From an uncultured Verrucomicrobiales bacterium (GTDB lineage: Bacteria > Verrucomicrobiota > Verrucomicrobiia > Verrucomicrobiales > Akkermansiaceae): a DNA stretch of 64,000 nucleotides. The notes beneath the pieces were generated by a model that had not been told where the DNA came from, did not search any database, and was given only the letters and a program-made list of their open reading frames with translations. The translations under genes and the position numbers were made by a program. This document shows positions 7,601 through 15,296 of the stretch, one piece after another. Within the stretch, counting starts at the first letter, position 1. Each line of letters begins with the position of its first letter. The DNA lies in the NCBI GenBank assembly GCA_937951675.1, contig CALFBI010000004.1, positions 1 through 64,000 on the forward strand. The letters run 5' to 3'.

Positions 7601-9934
7601 TAACTGAATTCCATCTGTGCCAGCGAGCCTATCATGCAATTCACTTTCTGGAATCTCAGACTCTCTCGAGGAAAAATAATTTCTAAGAGAAGCCTTTGTA
7701 AACCATACATCTGAAATTCCATAAGACAAGTAAGTCTCATATGTTTTAGGTGCTGTGTTATGATACGATCTGAAATCTTGCTTTGTTAAGTAATTAGTAA
7801 AAATAAGATATGTTCGATCAGGTCGCCCATGACGAACCGACCCAAGGCGCTCATGGTAGCTTTTATAGATCACAATATCAGAAGGATGAATCCCTTCAGG
7901 AATATCGAAATAATTTGTAGCTAACACATCTATCAAGCCATCTTGGTTCATATCTATCAGTCTATTTCCAGAGCTTTTACGATCTGAGCGAGCTAATTCC
8001 CTCGGGAGGAAATAATCTGAGCTCTTTCCACTATAACCTCTAACCCCACTCTTGAGAGGGCCGCCGCCAAGTCGAACATCGGACTCTAGGGTGCCTCCGT
8101 TCAAATAAGATTTCACAAAATCACCGATTCCATCGCCGTTAATATCAACATTACGAACTCCTAAATCTTTACCATCAGAACCAATTAATTGGGGCAAAAT
8201 ATAGTCTGGGTTCGGATCTGAATGAGCGGCTACTTCAGCAAAATAACTTGAATCCTCATTCACTTCATGAGTGGTCCACTCAAAATTTGTAGGAGGGAGC
8301 TCTGTCCCATCAGAAGCTCTACGAGTTACTGATATTAGCTGGCTTAAGCGAGACTGAGGGGATTGACGGTATTCAAATTGATAGTCATATAGCGTCTGCC
8401 CATGAGAATGGACCTCAATCGCCGCAACTCGCTTATCACCTGTGACACGTTCCCCTGAAACAAAGCCCATACTTTTGTCAGGACGGTCTTCCCAGATGAA
8501 TTTAACCTGATTATAGGGGCTTAGGCCCATTCTTTGGTTTCCTGTATACTTCACATGATCGACTCGATAATCCAAGGCTCCAGCTTCCGAATCTCGTTGA
8601 TAAATAACTTCATAGTAATTCCCTACATTATCGGTTACTTTATTAATCGACCAAACAAGAGCCCCTTGACTCGTTATATTTGCGACACATGAGGTAGAGC
8701 AATTCCCAAATTCCAAAGCTAATCCAGCTTTCGTCTGCACAGTCCAATAAGCAGGCCCCGAACCTAACTGCCCATGCGAAACAATACGATTGAAACTTTG
8801 ATTAGTAGTTTCATAGACAGTGCCATCTGCTCCGTATTCTCCTTCCAAAGCGACTAACCGTTCACCATTCAGATAAAATCGATCATTTTCATCAAAATCT
8901 ACCCCATCCACAAAACCATCAATTTCAATATTAGTTGGCCCCCGTGTAATACTCTGTAATCCACCAATACTGAAACCAACACCTAAATCGCCATTCCCTG
9001 AACCACTGGAGTAATTAATCGAAACACTTGGTTCGACTCCCGAAGTTCCTTTCGGGATTTGAATCGGAATACTATAATTAGCCGCCCCATTACCACCAAC
9101 TGAAAGACTCCCCCCGACAGAGCCAATTGGGGTATGTTTTGCTAATAAGTCTGATACTGAATGAGACGCCCCATTCCCCGAAGATGGAGGAGTGATTCCG
9201 CTCAAAGTTTTCCAATTTCCTGTGCTCGAATCCCGGTAAGATAACTCAGCATCTCCTGGATCAACTGTAATATCGTTAATTGTTAAACCCGAGAGACGAT
9301 CATCCGATAAAATTAACCCATATTCAAAAAGGTCTGGGAGGCCGTCTGGAGTCTCTTCATTATCAGCACGAACATCGAACGCAAAAATGGATTTGAGTTG
9401 CCCCAAATTCGCAATACTGCGGTTTGAGTCATCATCCAGAGTATCCGTCCATGGATATTGACCTAGAGTATTAAGATCATGGCCTAGTGATCCTAATTGC
9501 TCTCGCACCCAAGCTTCACTAATCTGATTTAACTCATCATAGAAAGCTTTCGCCACATGTTTCACCTGACCTAAGGTCGCGACTTTATAATTTCCTTTTG
9601 ACCAGTCCTGATAACCTTCTTCGTAAGGAGCTTTGGCGTCGGCGAAAAGAGAATGACACTCGAAACTTAGTCCCTGAGGCAACAAAGCACTTAGTTCTTT
9701 ATGAGTCTGTGTGGCGACCCATTTGAGTTGCCCAAGAGTCACAGGCACACTGTTATTAACCGCAGAATCTCCTGCTTGTTCTTCCGTGATCCCTCGATCT
9801 TTCCACCATTCAGGAATGGGATTATGATTCTGCGCAAAAAGATGCGGAGAGGCACCAATTGTCGACCACCACAAAATAAGGCTCGATTGTAAGCCTATCC
9901 CAAATTGACGAATCCATTCGTTACGGAAAAACAT
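1637..9934 (-). CDS. Giant secreted SpvB/FG-GAP/Rhs-repeat polymorphic toxin
   Basis: A 2765-residue protein. Residues 1-34 form a signal peptide. Residues 65-190 hold three LGQLK/LGQVK-type motifs. About 255-560 is a SpvB-like domain (NYSIPIQIPKGTSGVEPSVS). About 590-1220 has at least six FG-GAP/VCBS-like NGDGxxDxV units. About 1480-2310 is YD/Rhs repeats. The Rhs core end GRLYDAELGRILSTDP ... NNPVSYTDPSG lies near 2335-2370, the conserved site after which Rhs tips vary. A Lys-rich stretch, an Ala/Gly-rich hydrophobic region (2375-2560) and a variable tip (about 2610-2765) follow. The tip contains VTDPMNMGTYNYGG and PWVKYGNSPSDSSTYEF, resembling the Bacterial toxin 44 (Ntox44) family. The Rhs part should form a shell around the toxin, as in TcB/TcC. 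Export is presumably by Sec, unlike T6SS-linked Rhs. The toxin class is tentative. Confidence 0.85.
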   Translation of the reverse strand: MFFRNEWIRQFGIGLQSSLILWWSTIGASPHLFAQNHNPIPEWWKDRGITEEQAGDSAVNNSVPVTLGQLKWVATQTHKELSALLPQGLSFECHSLFADAKAPYEEGYQDWSKGNYKVATLGQVKHVAKAFYDELNQISEAWVREQLGSLGHDLNTLGQYPWTDTLDDDSNRSIANLGQLKSIFAFDVRADNEETPDGLPDLFEYGLILSDDRLSGLTINDITVDPGDAELSYRDSSTGNWKTLSGITPPSSGNGASHSVSDLLAKHTPIGSVGGSLSVGGNGAANYSIPIQIPKGTSGVEPSVSINYSSGSGNGDLGVGFSIGGLQSITRGPTNIEIDGFVDGVDFDENDRFYLNGERLVALEGEYGADGTVYETTNQSFNRIVSHGQLGSGPAYWTVQTKAGLALEFGNCSTSCVANITSQGALVWSINKVTDNVGNYYEVIYQRDSEAGALDYRVDHVKYTGNQRMGLSPYNQVKFIWEDRPDKSMGFVSGERVTGDKRVAAIEVHSHGQTLYDYQFEYRQSPQSRLSQLISVTRRASDGTELPPTNFEWTTHEVNEDSSYFAEVAAHSDPNPDYILPQLIGSDGKDLGVRNVDINGDGIGDFVKSYLNGGTLESDVRLGGGPLKSGVRGYSGKSSDYFLPRELARSDRKSSGNRLIDMNQDGLIDVLATNYFDIPEGIHPSDIVIYKSYHERLGSVRHGRPDRTYLIFTNYLTKQDFRSYHNTAPKTYETYLSYGISDVWFTKASLRNYFSSRESEIPESELHDRLAGTDGIQLSNGKFISDEWARNYLRNIAPKYKANVYYNKVSQASVEPFVKEEYNFPAQMVGSHNKDIGAFYQDFTGDGLPDFMVSHWDRTKYPDANIVFVNDGNGGFVKSAEFQLDNSMQVYDSADDYNNNRRLIEAMDVNGDGLADIVKAYRKGASSIRETWLNVEGKRFEKSDAYALPFDLTTNDVNKSDLGTRLVDVNADGLTDIVSDQRYSLPQGVSINDVWSFTWNHYRKRNKYHRYYLFTNVGTGAQGRFLYDHPSPDSGFIKFFDNNMRLTEGVVENPHGLWVADSRIVQVLEQDGVNIPSSEQHSSFDERLSVRLSNGKFVSHTWVRNHFEQNSSNKRFNIWFNTGLGWVPNPYAGGRYEFPEPFIDDKYNAYGVNLIDLNGDGQQDFVRSDERGNKVYMNYGGFYEEDPKWQMGGTSFFPTKDDRLQGREKGRFIDIDSDGAPDIMSDIATSHPKVRYHNLRKPEFISHITDGLGAPLEVSYKHMLDQSLDKFGKKVYEKDPVTDEETAKGIISAPGAGYVVDSYAEKDGLGGERRTYHYYRGRKVDRKNGVDLGFRFLEIYDETNKVHSYQVANQEFPFQGNLKHSFQTFDDPSGEGEILLAWDESEFGLRSEVADKVGGPLRQLIQTKQIRRTYDVNASSITPQSITLPGINLTVSASLLNVVTTENTGFNDHGDLVSSVTSDLDQYRTETLNHYEAPITTGGKWILGRLSGATVTHTAPGKETVTKSSEFSYYSDGPFHGMLKTECASPEDPLSICKTYTYDSFGNQTQISVQPKAGGQVRNTFMEYDETGRFPIKEWNDLGHTATHEYDQTRALLLKSTDANGLSSHFFYDLFGTQILTRGPTGLEAAEITRFASSDSSLTSSSLPHTDLSVYSLHGANGIHFIREAQTSGAPSSTVYLDVQGRTVLTKSIGFGGREIFTRTDYNHRGEAYRSSAPFYAGETLHWTEQVYDDYDRIVRVNQPDGSYNTVVFDGFSTTQTNAGGQTQTRVTNRQEQTTRAIDHGGHVTTFEYDLHGNAVRTETLGGHAVEARYNVFNQKIWMNDTDAGQSWITYNAFGETVETRDAIGNRATFEYDQLGRGVQQAQFTPGASTPEFSIHTTYDTAQGAALGQAHITIKREGLNGTITSRVEARYDRFARAVESRSEVFGESFSSKTTFDDLSRIHTTTNPGGLTILNEYDALGFNVGVRDYHTGELYWKPLTYNAQGKLLTEELGNGVINTHAYDDTRGTMIGTKSEKGSSTLQNFEFTWNAIGNLQQRKDLVNNLAETMTFDDQNRLTQSSVSNSSGVHDLSYRYDTNGNILQKGDLGTYQYGSSRTHAVTAITTSDGSSVHRAYEYDANGAMVKETRGGQTYRQIIRTPFSKADQIIHFAAPKLRKLSDGSQVFDAGQTHLKFLYGADLNRLRQIATRTEGQSQKRTTTTYLGSYERFVHETRGSPSEAYTLSKTEHRHTIAGLVIKTFTETPGEGETVKTRYRLGDHLGSLTALADEAGLPIERYSFDVWGQRRNAENWEALDLSSQVYTTEETNRGYTGHEMLDEVGIVHMNGRLYDAELGRILSTDPAVQEPYNSQNYNRYTYVLNNPVSYTDPSGYFFKKIFKKIKKLFKKVGRALKKVGKWIKENWRTIVAIVIAVVAFYAFVGIVGVGGGTLAVKGGVIVNSAIAGAVAGGANAAINGGSLSDILRGAVVGGLQAALAAGIGGSLGADPTVFQQARAIAAHGVVGGASNVAMGGKFGDGFLSAAVTKSATFLKITSAIAGAIDKVTGIGDLASQAVAAGVIGGTASAVGGGKFANGAWTAAMQHLFNELAASNERRQSRNQARIARQRAAEKKVHYARNKLNEDGIRRIFGDEAIDDPNFSFTKEKFRGENYTGDTFTAAPDEKNVFHRMGDQSIHGKNVKWMLDDGNDYGAIEIVVNGAGKLVTDPMNMGTYNYGGSGISHVYKDIVPWVKYGNSPSDSSTYEFRREQLRNTGFGGRFLIAQKGL

Positions 9935-10117
9935 GAATTAAAGAGAAGTAAAAATTAATAAAGTGATAAAAAACGAACTAGAAAAGAGGCTCGATTATGA
10001 AGAGGCTTTCGGAAAGACGATCGGAAAAACTTGGTTGGATTCAATAAGATCGTAAAGAAGCCTAGGAAGTGTTTTAGACTTCCAGAAACTCTTTACTTCT
10101 TAATTTCACCCTTTTAA

Positions 10118-11767
10118 TTATTCAGCGCCAAATACTCCCATTCCGATATCACCTGCAGGCTGAATCGTAATGGATTCTGCGGTGAGGTTTCCATTGATGG
10201 TGGTATCGTTGTCAATCGTAGTATTATCGCCCTCAATGAGTAGATTACCTCGAATTACTTTTTCAGCATTTGCCACACGACCGTAACCACTTTGCCAACC
10301 TCCATGCTTCACAACAGAGATACTTTCAAAAATTTCCACAGGTCTCATCTCGTTTCCATATTGATCAGATAACGTTTCAGGATAAGGAAGGTCTTGTTGA
10401 TATTGACTATTCAAATTTGCCACTGTGTAAGTCACTGAAACATTAATTTCTGTTGTCGACGAACGAGTAGGATACTCTGCGTCATCATAATCTAAAGATA
10501 GCCACATCCAACCATGAAACATTGTTCCTTCTAAAGTAAAGTTACGAGCATCTCCATACCTCTTATGTTCCAGGCATTTAACTGATCCATGACGAGACGC
10601 CGCAAGGCTCCATTCAGCAGACTCGTAATTTCCGCCAGCAACAGTAGAAGCAATCACTTGAGCGTGACTTGCTCCACTGACTCTCCCTAGTGGCAAACGC
10701 AAAAAAGTGTCTCCTTTTTCGGTAGTCGTTGAATCTCTTTTAAAAACATAGTCAACACGGTATTGGTTAGGACCAATTTTAACAGGTCCATAAAATGTTG
10801 CTGTATCCAGTAATTGTTCCGCTTTCACATTCGGCATTTCAATCCCGGCTTGTGATAATGAGGTCGAACCTGAAATTTTCAGGCTCTCGTTCACAGATAA
10901 ACTTCCTGACGTTAAGACTCCATTAACGGTTACATTATTTGAAGTCAAATCACCCGTCCCCAAATTAAGGTTCTGATCTGCCGAACGCTGAGTATAACGA
11001 AGGTCTCCACTTGATTGGGAAACGACAGGGCTTCCCAGGACATTCAGAGCGCCCTCAATATTCACATTTCCTCCACGAGACACCGAAAAGCGGTTCTGAT
11101 AATCTCCTACCGTGAAAAGCATATCGATATTATATTCGCGAGTATCGTATCCACTTGGAATGGAGGTTGTTTCGGTCCAATCAATCGGAGCCCAACCACC
11201 AGAACTCAAGTTATCCGCAATAGCATACCTTACAGCCCCTGAACGAACCACAAATACCTCTAAATAACTTGGGGAGTGAATGTTACTTGCTTCTAGAATC
11301 CTTACTTTTAAAAAGGTCGATTGCTTATAAGACGTGTGCGATAATAGATTCACGCTCATTCGTGCCTCATCTCCAAAAGAAATACCGGTTCGAAAAACAG
11401 CGGTAGAGTGCCCCCCTCCACTGATATCATCCATGAGTGTGAATTGAGCATTTGCTCTCTTCGCAGCATTCTGAGACGCCGCAATTCGATACCATTTCCC
11501 TGCTGTCACATTGGCACTATTCCCTTCTCCTGCTTTGAAGTAAGGGTAAGGCTCTCCGTCCGAGTAAGTCTTTAAGGTTGAATTACCGAAAAGATCGACT
11601 TCTAGATCTTGATTACTATCGCTCTTACTCACAACAGGATCTTGCTCTCCTACTCCAAAAGCCAACCCTTCAGATGCGTCGACTTGATTCTGAGCTTGTG
11701 AAAGCAAAATCGAACAAGAAAGGGCCGTTGTGGCCGCTAAAAAAGCAGAAATAACGTTGTTTTTCAT
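10118..11767 (-). CDS. Secreted fibre-like protein of unknown function
   Basis: A 549-residue protein with a clear Sec signal (about 1-26, ending SQAQ). The middle (about 60-240) is rich in beta-type sequence with FNRFS-like segments resembling host-range parts of phage tail fibres. After residue 240 short repetitive Asn/Thr/Ser/Gly-rich segments alternate (GDLRYTQRSADQNLNLGTGD; NNVTVNGVLTSGSLSVNESL), and the C-terminus has TTIDNDTTINGNLTAESITI, typical of triple-helical or beta-helix fibre shafts. It lies 183 bp upstream of the rhs gene on the same strand, so it may be a surface fibre expressed with it. I do not recognise a named family. Confidence 0.6.
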   Translation of the reverse strand: MKNNVISAFLAATTALSCSILLSQAQNQVDASEGLAFGVGEQDPVVSKSDSNQDLEVDLFGNSTLKTYSDGEPYPYFKAGEGNSANVTAGKWYRIAASQNAAKRANAQFTLMDDISGGGHSTAVFRTGISFGDEARMSVNLLSHTSYKQSTFLKVRILEASNIHSPSYLEVFVVRSGAVRYAIADNLSSGGWAPIDWTETTSIPSGYDTREYNIDMLFTVGDYQNRFSVSRGGNVNIEGALNVLGSPVVSQSSGDLRYTQRSADQNLNLGTGDLTSNNVTVNGVLTSGSLSVNESLKISGSTSLSQAGIEMPNVKAEQLLDTATFYGPVKIGPNQYRVDYVFKRDSTTTEKGDTFLRLPLGRVSGASHAQVIASTVAGGNYESAEWSLAASRHGSVKCLEHKRYGDARNFTLEGTMFHGWMWLSLDYDDAEYPTRSSTTEINVSVTYTVANLNSQYQQDLPYPETLSDQYGNEMRPVEIFESISVVKHGGWQSGYGRVANAEKVIRGNLLIEGDNTTIDNDTTINGNLTAESITIQPAGDIGMGVFGAE

Positions 11768-11901
11768 AACAGCTAATAAGGGTGCAGAGAAATAAAGAAG
11801 CCTTCGCTTTCATTGCCAAGCCCTAATTTCAGTTTTAGTGTCTTATTTATTTTAATTCACCGAGCACTCTCTCAGGTAACAAGTCCCCTTTAAGTCTCTA
11901 G

Positions 11902-11922
11902 TAGCAGGTAGCAGGTAGCAGG
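11902..11922. repeat. Three tandem copies of a 7-bp unit (TAGCAGG)
   Basis: Three perfect head-to-tail copies of TAGCAGG lie just past the tRNA-Tyr terminator. This is a simple tandem repeat with no gene attached. Confidence 0.9.
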
Positions 11923-11928
11923 ACACAA

Positions 11929-11961
11929 AAAACGCTGTGATTTTAAAAATCACAGCGTTTA
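11929..11961 (-). terminator. Rho-independent terminator of tRNA-Tyr
   Basis: The 14-bp stem AAACGCTGTGATTT with its perfect complement around a 3-nt loop is followed on the minus strand by a T-run. It lies just beyond the 3' end of tRNA-Tyr. Confidence 0.85.
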
Positions 11962-11969
11962 AGAAAAGA

Positions 11970-12055
11970 TGGTGGGCAGGGCTGGATTCGAACCAGCGTA
12001 GACTTGCGTCAGCAGATTTACAGTCTGCCGCCTTTAACCACTCGGCCACCTACCC
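11970..12055 (-). tRNA. tRNA-Tyr (GTA)
   Basis: The reverse strand folds as a class II tRNA. The acceptor GGGTAGG pairs with CCTGCCC, the anticodon stem-loop is CAGACTGTAAATCTG with anticodon GTA, there is a long variable arm typical of bacterial tRNA-Tyr, and the T arm contains GGTTCGAATCC. Discriminator A and an encoded CCA give 86 nt in total. Confidence 0.95.
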
Positions 12056-12207
12056 GGTTTGGAGGGCGGCATTGATATAAGCCTACCTTGCCGAAAGCAA
12101 GAGGAAAAGTGGACGGTTGTCGCTTTTTCTTTCCGAGTGAAGATCTTCTCTCATTTTTAAGCTAATACTTGTCATCGGGAGTGTAATCCGATAATTGGGA
12201 TTCACAC

Positions 12208-13242
12208 ATGCCAGTTGCAACACCAGAACAATACTCAGCGATGTTGGATGCCGCCCAAAAAGGTGGTTACGCGTATCCTGCCATCAATATCACTTCTCTC
12301 ACCACTGCTAATGCGACACTTAAAGCATTAGCAGAATCCAAATCGGACGGAATTATTCAAGTCTCTACCGGAGGAGGTCAATTTGCTTCCGGTCTGGCGG
12401 TGAATGATGCCGCCTTTGGGGCGATCGTTCTTGCCGAGGCGGTTCACCGTCTTGCCGAAAAGTATGATGTCTTAGTCGCTCTGCATACAGATCATTGCCA
12501 TCCTAATAAGGTGGATTCATTCCTTCGTCCACTCCTTGACGCTTCTCGTGAGCGCATTGCGGCTGGAAAAGGGCCTCTTTTCCAATCTCATATGTTTGAC
12601 GGATCAGAACTTCCTCTCGAAGAGAATATGGCGACTTCACAAGCGCTCCTCAAGGAGTGCGCTGAACTCAATATCATCCTTGAAGTGGAAGCAGGAGTCG
12701 TTGGCGGAGAAGAAGACGGGCATGATACTTCAGGTCTTCCTGCAGATAAACTTTACACCACTCCAGAGGACATGGTGACCGTTTATGAGAGCCTTAATGG
12801 ACTTGGTCGATTCATGTTCGCCGCAACTTTCGGAAACGTTCACGGTGCTTATAAGCCAGGATCTGTCAAACTAACGCCAACCATTCTTCGGGATGGGCAA
12901 GCTGCTGTGACCGATAAACATGGCGCCGAAGCTGAAATGGATCTCGTTTTCCACGGTGGTTCCGGTTCTTCCATCGAAGAAATTCGTGAAACACTCGGAT
13001 ACGGCGTGATCAAAATGAATATCGATACCGATACTCAATATGCGTTCACTCGCCCGATTGTGACTCACATGTGCGAAAATATCGAAGGGGTGCTTAAGAT
13101 CGACGAAGAAGTCGGCAACAAAAAATGTTACGATCCACGCAGCTATCTCAAAAAAGGAGAGCAAGGAGTCTGTGACCGCCTCAAAGAGGCTTGCAATGAC
13201 CTTCTTTCTTCAGGAAATAGTATTTACGGAAAAGTTTCATAA
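12208..13242 (+). CDS. fbaA: Class II fructose-1,6-bisphosphate aldolase
   Basis: A 344-residue zinc-dependent aldolase of glycolysis and gluconeogenesis, cleaving fructose 1,6-bisphosphate to DHAP and glyceraldehyde 3-phosphate. Visible family features are the N-terminal PAINITSLTTANATLKA, the metal and substrate motif ALHTDHCHP (residues about 91-100), EVEAGVVGGEEDGHD (about 149-163), the FGNVHGAYKPG metal-His segment and VFHGGSGSS. The EEDGHD insert and the length point to the long FbaA type (E. coli and yeast) rather than the short GatY/KbaY type. It is monocistronic, with a strong terminator at 13264. The start ATG at 12208 follows a leader of about 150 bp after tRNA-Tyr. Confidence 0.95.
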   Translation: MPVATPEQYSAMLDAAQKGGYAYPAINITSLTTANATLKALAESKSDGIIQVSTGGGQFASGLAVNDAAFGAIVLAEAVHRLAEKYDVLVALHTDHCHPNKVDSFLRPLLDASRERIAAGKGPLFQSHMFDGSELPLEENMATSQALLKECAELNIILEVEAGVVGGEEDGHDTSGLPADKLYTTPEDMVTVYESLNGLGRFMFAATFGNVHGAYKPGSVKLTPTILRDGQAAVTDKHGAEAEMDLVFHGGSGSSIEEIRETLGYGVIKMNIDTDTQYAFTRPIVTHMCENIEGVLKIDEEVGNKKCYDPRSYLKKGEQGVCDRLKEACNDLLSSGNSIYGKVS

Positions 13243-13263
13243 ACGGCACTACTTTTCATTTCA

Positions 13264-13302
13264 AAACACTCTCGGGAAAAAACTCCCCAGAGTGTTTTTT
13301 TA
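13264..13302 (+). terminator. Rho-independent terminator of fbaA
   Basis: The stem AACACTCT...AGAGTGTT has an inner GGGA/TCCC pairing around an A-rich loop and is followed by seven T residues. It lies 22 bp after the fbaA stop. Confidence 0.85.
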
Positions 13303-13357
13303 TGCCTCTACTTCCCTCTTGGCTTCATGTCCCTTAGCATGTTAGCCTCTCAGGGAT

Positions 13358-13912
13358 ATGAAAATAGTCTTAGCGGTTACTCTTGCGAGTGTCTTTGCTT
13401 TCATGTGGGGATTTCTCTCTTGGGAAGTTCTTCCTTGGCACCAACCACAGGCTGTGCAATCTCCTGAATCTTTTCAAAAAGTGCTTTCGGAGCAAGCAAA
13501 CACTCATGCTGTCTATGCCGTTCCTAGCTGGGAAGCCTCCAAGAAAGATGGGATGAAGTCGTTTCGCGCCGGACCTTATTTCTATGGAGTGATTCGGCCC
13601 GGAATCAGTGAAGGCTCTATGGGGAAATCGATGCTGATTGGTTTCGGGACGCAAGTTCTCTCCGTTTGTCTCTTTTATGGCATCACGCTTTTAGGAACGT
13701 TTAAAAAATTCTCCAAATATTTGCTCCTCGGCCTCTTAGTGGGGCTGATTACCGGGGTTTCCGCCTCTATTCCTGCTTGGAACTGGCTCGAATACCCTGC
13801 GAGAGATAGCATTGCCCATTTTAGCGACTCATTGATCATTTGGACTGGAGTGGGGATTATTTTTGGAACCGTTTGCCGTAAAAGAAAAAAACGGTATTTT
13901 GCGGTCAATTAA
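13358..13912 (+). CDS. Membrane protein of unknown function
   Basis: A 184-residue protein with an N-terminal hydrophobic segment (about 3-22), a soluble stretch (about 30-85, with SFRAGPYFYGVIRPG), and three further hydrophobic segments (about 88-110, 118-138, 150-170) before a basic tail RKRKKR. It is probably an inner-membrane protein with a small periplasmic domain. I recognise no family. It is six bases upstream of the next frame, so the two are probably cotranscribed. Confidence 0.6.
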   Translation: MKIVLAVTLASVFAFMWGFLSWEVLPWHQPQAVQSPESFQKVLSEQANTHAVYAVPSWEASKKDGMKSFRAGPYFYGVIRPGISEGSMGKSMLIGFGTQVLSVCLFYGITLLGTFKKFSKYLLLGLLVGLITGVSASIPAWNWLEYPARDSIAHFSDSLIIWTGVGIIFGTVCRKRKKRYFAVN

Positions 13913-13960
13913 CACGGTTTGGTCTTGAGGTTACCCCCTCTCACTCTTCAACATCAGCCT

Positions 13961-14707
13961 GTGAGTTCCAGCAAACAACCTGAAAACCCCCTTGTTAACA
14001 TTGTCGTTAACGTTCTTATCCCCGTCATCCTTCTGAGTAAGTGTAGCCAAGAAGGCCCTGAAATCTGGAATTTAGGGCCGTATAAGGCGATGGGAATCGC
14101 GCTAGGAGTGCCGATGGCCTTCGGGATTTGGTATTTCATAAAATACCGGACCCCTAATGCTTTCTCTCTCATTGGCGTTCTTAATGTCGTGCTCACCGGA
14201 GTGATCACGATTATTCTCTTTGAGGGGTCTGATTCGGTCAGGGCGAACGTCGCTCCTATTTTCGGAATCAAAGAAGCGATTCAACCCTTGATCCTAGGAT
14301 CTCTCTTTCTCATCAGTCATCGGAGTAAGTCCCCTCTCTTCAACGCCTTCATTTACTCCGAAGGCCTCTTTGATATCTCCCGGATTGAAAAAGAAGTCAA
14401 AGAACGCTCGACGCAAGCTGATTACCAAAACCTTCTGTGGAGTAGCACGAAGCTCTTCTTTGGTTCTTTTGTGATCAGTGCTATTTTGAATGTGTTCCTC
14501 GCCTACTACTTTCTCAGAGACCTCTCCCCGGGTGCCGAAAACTGGAAAGTTCTTTATAACGAAGATGTTGCAAAGATCACAGGCTGGGGGTATCTTGTGA
14601 TTGGAGCCCCTCTTTTAGTGATCGGAGGCTTTATTCTCTTCCGACTGATTAAGGGGCTTTCTGAAATCACGGGCCTTCAAAAAGAAGAAGTGATGATGGC
14701 TCGCTAA
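13961..14707 (+). CDS. VC0807-like multi-pass membrane protein
   Basis: A protein of about 248 residues with six hydrophobic helices. It opens with NPLVNIVVNVLIPVILL, the pattern seen at the start of VC0807-family (intracellular-septation-protein-A-like) membrane proteins. I prefer the GTG at 13961, which places the conserved NPL segment near the N-terminus; a TTG at 13919 would add 14 residues. It follows the previous membrane gene closely on the same strand. Substrate and role are unknown. Confidence 0.6.
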   Translation: MSSSKQPENPLVNIVVNVLIPVILLSKCSQEGPEIWNLGPYKAMGIALGVPMAFGIWYFIKYRTPNAFSLIGVLNVVLTGVITIILFEGSDSVRANVAPIFGIKEAIQPLILGSLFLISHRSKSPLFNAFIYSEGLFDISRIEKEVKERSTQADYQNLLWSSTKLFFGSFVISAILNVFLAYYFLRDLSPGAENWKVLYNEDVAKITGWGYLVIGAPLLVIGGFILFRLIKGLSEITGLQKEEVMMAR

Positions 14708-14760
14708 ACTTTTTAAAAAAAATTTGAATTAATCGGCCCCTATCAACCTCTTATCATATC

Positions 14761-15225
14761 ATGAAATCTGTTTTACTTCCCTTGTCTTTGCTCTGCCTCA
14801 TCTTAGCAAGTTGCGCCCCCAGCACTCCATTGAGCCGAATCGAGAAACACCCGACCACTTTTAACCGACTGCCTCAAAAACACCAAGAGCTTGTCAGCCA
14901 AGGTAAAATATCGGAAGGCATGAGCACTGCGGCCGTCAGGATTGCGATCGGAAATCCAAGCTCTGTCCTTTACGGAGAAAACGAAAGTATCCCATTCGAG
15001 CGTTGGGACTATACTAAAATCTCACCGACCTCTCACTCTGGCATCTCTTATCATCACGGCTTTGGTCGACGTTATTATCGAGATGGATCTGGTCACCTTC
15101 GTCGCCGCTACCCTTATTCAGGATTCGGGTTTCACCAAAGCGTGCGATATCAACGTAAGCACTTTGCTTCCGTTTGGTTTGAAAATGGCCGGGTCAAACG
15201 TTGGGAAAAACGCCGCTCTTATTAA
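14761..15225 (+). CDS. Lipoprotein of unknown function
   Basis: A 154-residue protein with a lipoprotein signal (LILASC, Cys at residue 18). Residues about 40-80 (LVSQGKISEGMSTAAVRIAIGNPS) resemble the SmpA/OmlA-type motif in which a helix leads to GMSxxxVxxxxGxP. The C-terminal half is rich in His, Tyr and Arg (YHHGFGRRYYRDGSGHLRRR). It probably sits in the outer membrane or periplasm. It lies 71 bp upstream of an L,D-transpeptidase lipoprotein on the same strand. Confidence 0.65.
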   Translation: MKSVLLPLSLLCLILASCAPSTPLSRIEKHPTTFNRLPQKHQELVSQGKISEGMSTAAVRIAIGNPSSVLYGENESIPFERWDYTKISPTSHSGISYHHGFGRRYYRDGSGHLRRRYPYSGFGFHQSVRYQRKHFASVWFENGRVKRWEKRRSY

Positions 15226-15296
15226 GTCGCTCTTTTTCTGCTACTTCTTAAAGCTATCCTTGTCAGACCCTCTCCCTGGAATTTACACTCTGGGAG

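Noticed and set aside
1934-9892. Several open frames of 60-200 codons inside the rhs gene on either strand
   Set aside because: They are shadows of the giant gene and show no family sequence of their own.
11852-12049. Open frame of 65 codons on the minus strand
   Set aside because: It is a read-through of tRNA-Tyr and its terminator.
12174-12193. Short inverted repeat ATCGG...CCGAT before fbaA
   Set aside because: Five bp only, with no known operator match.
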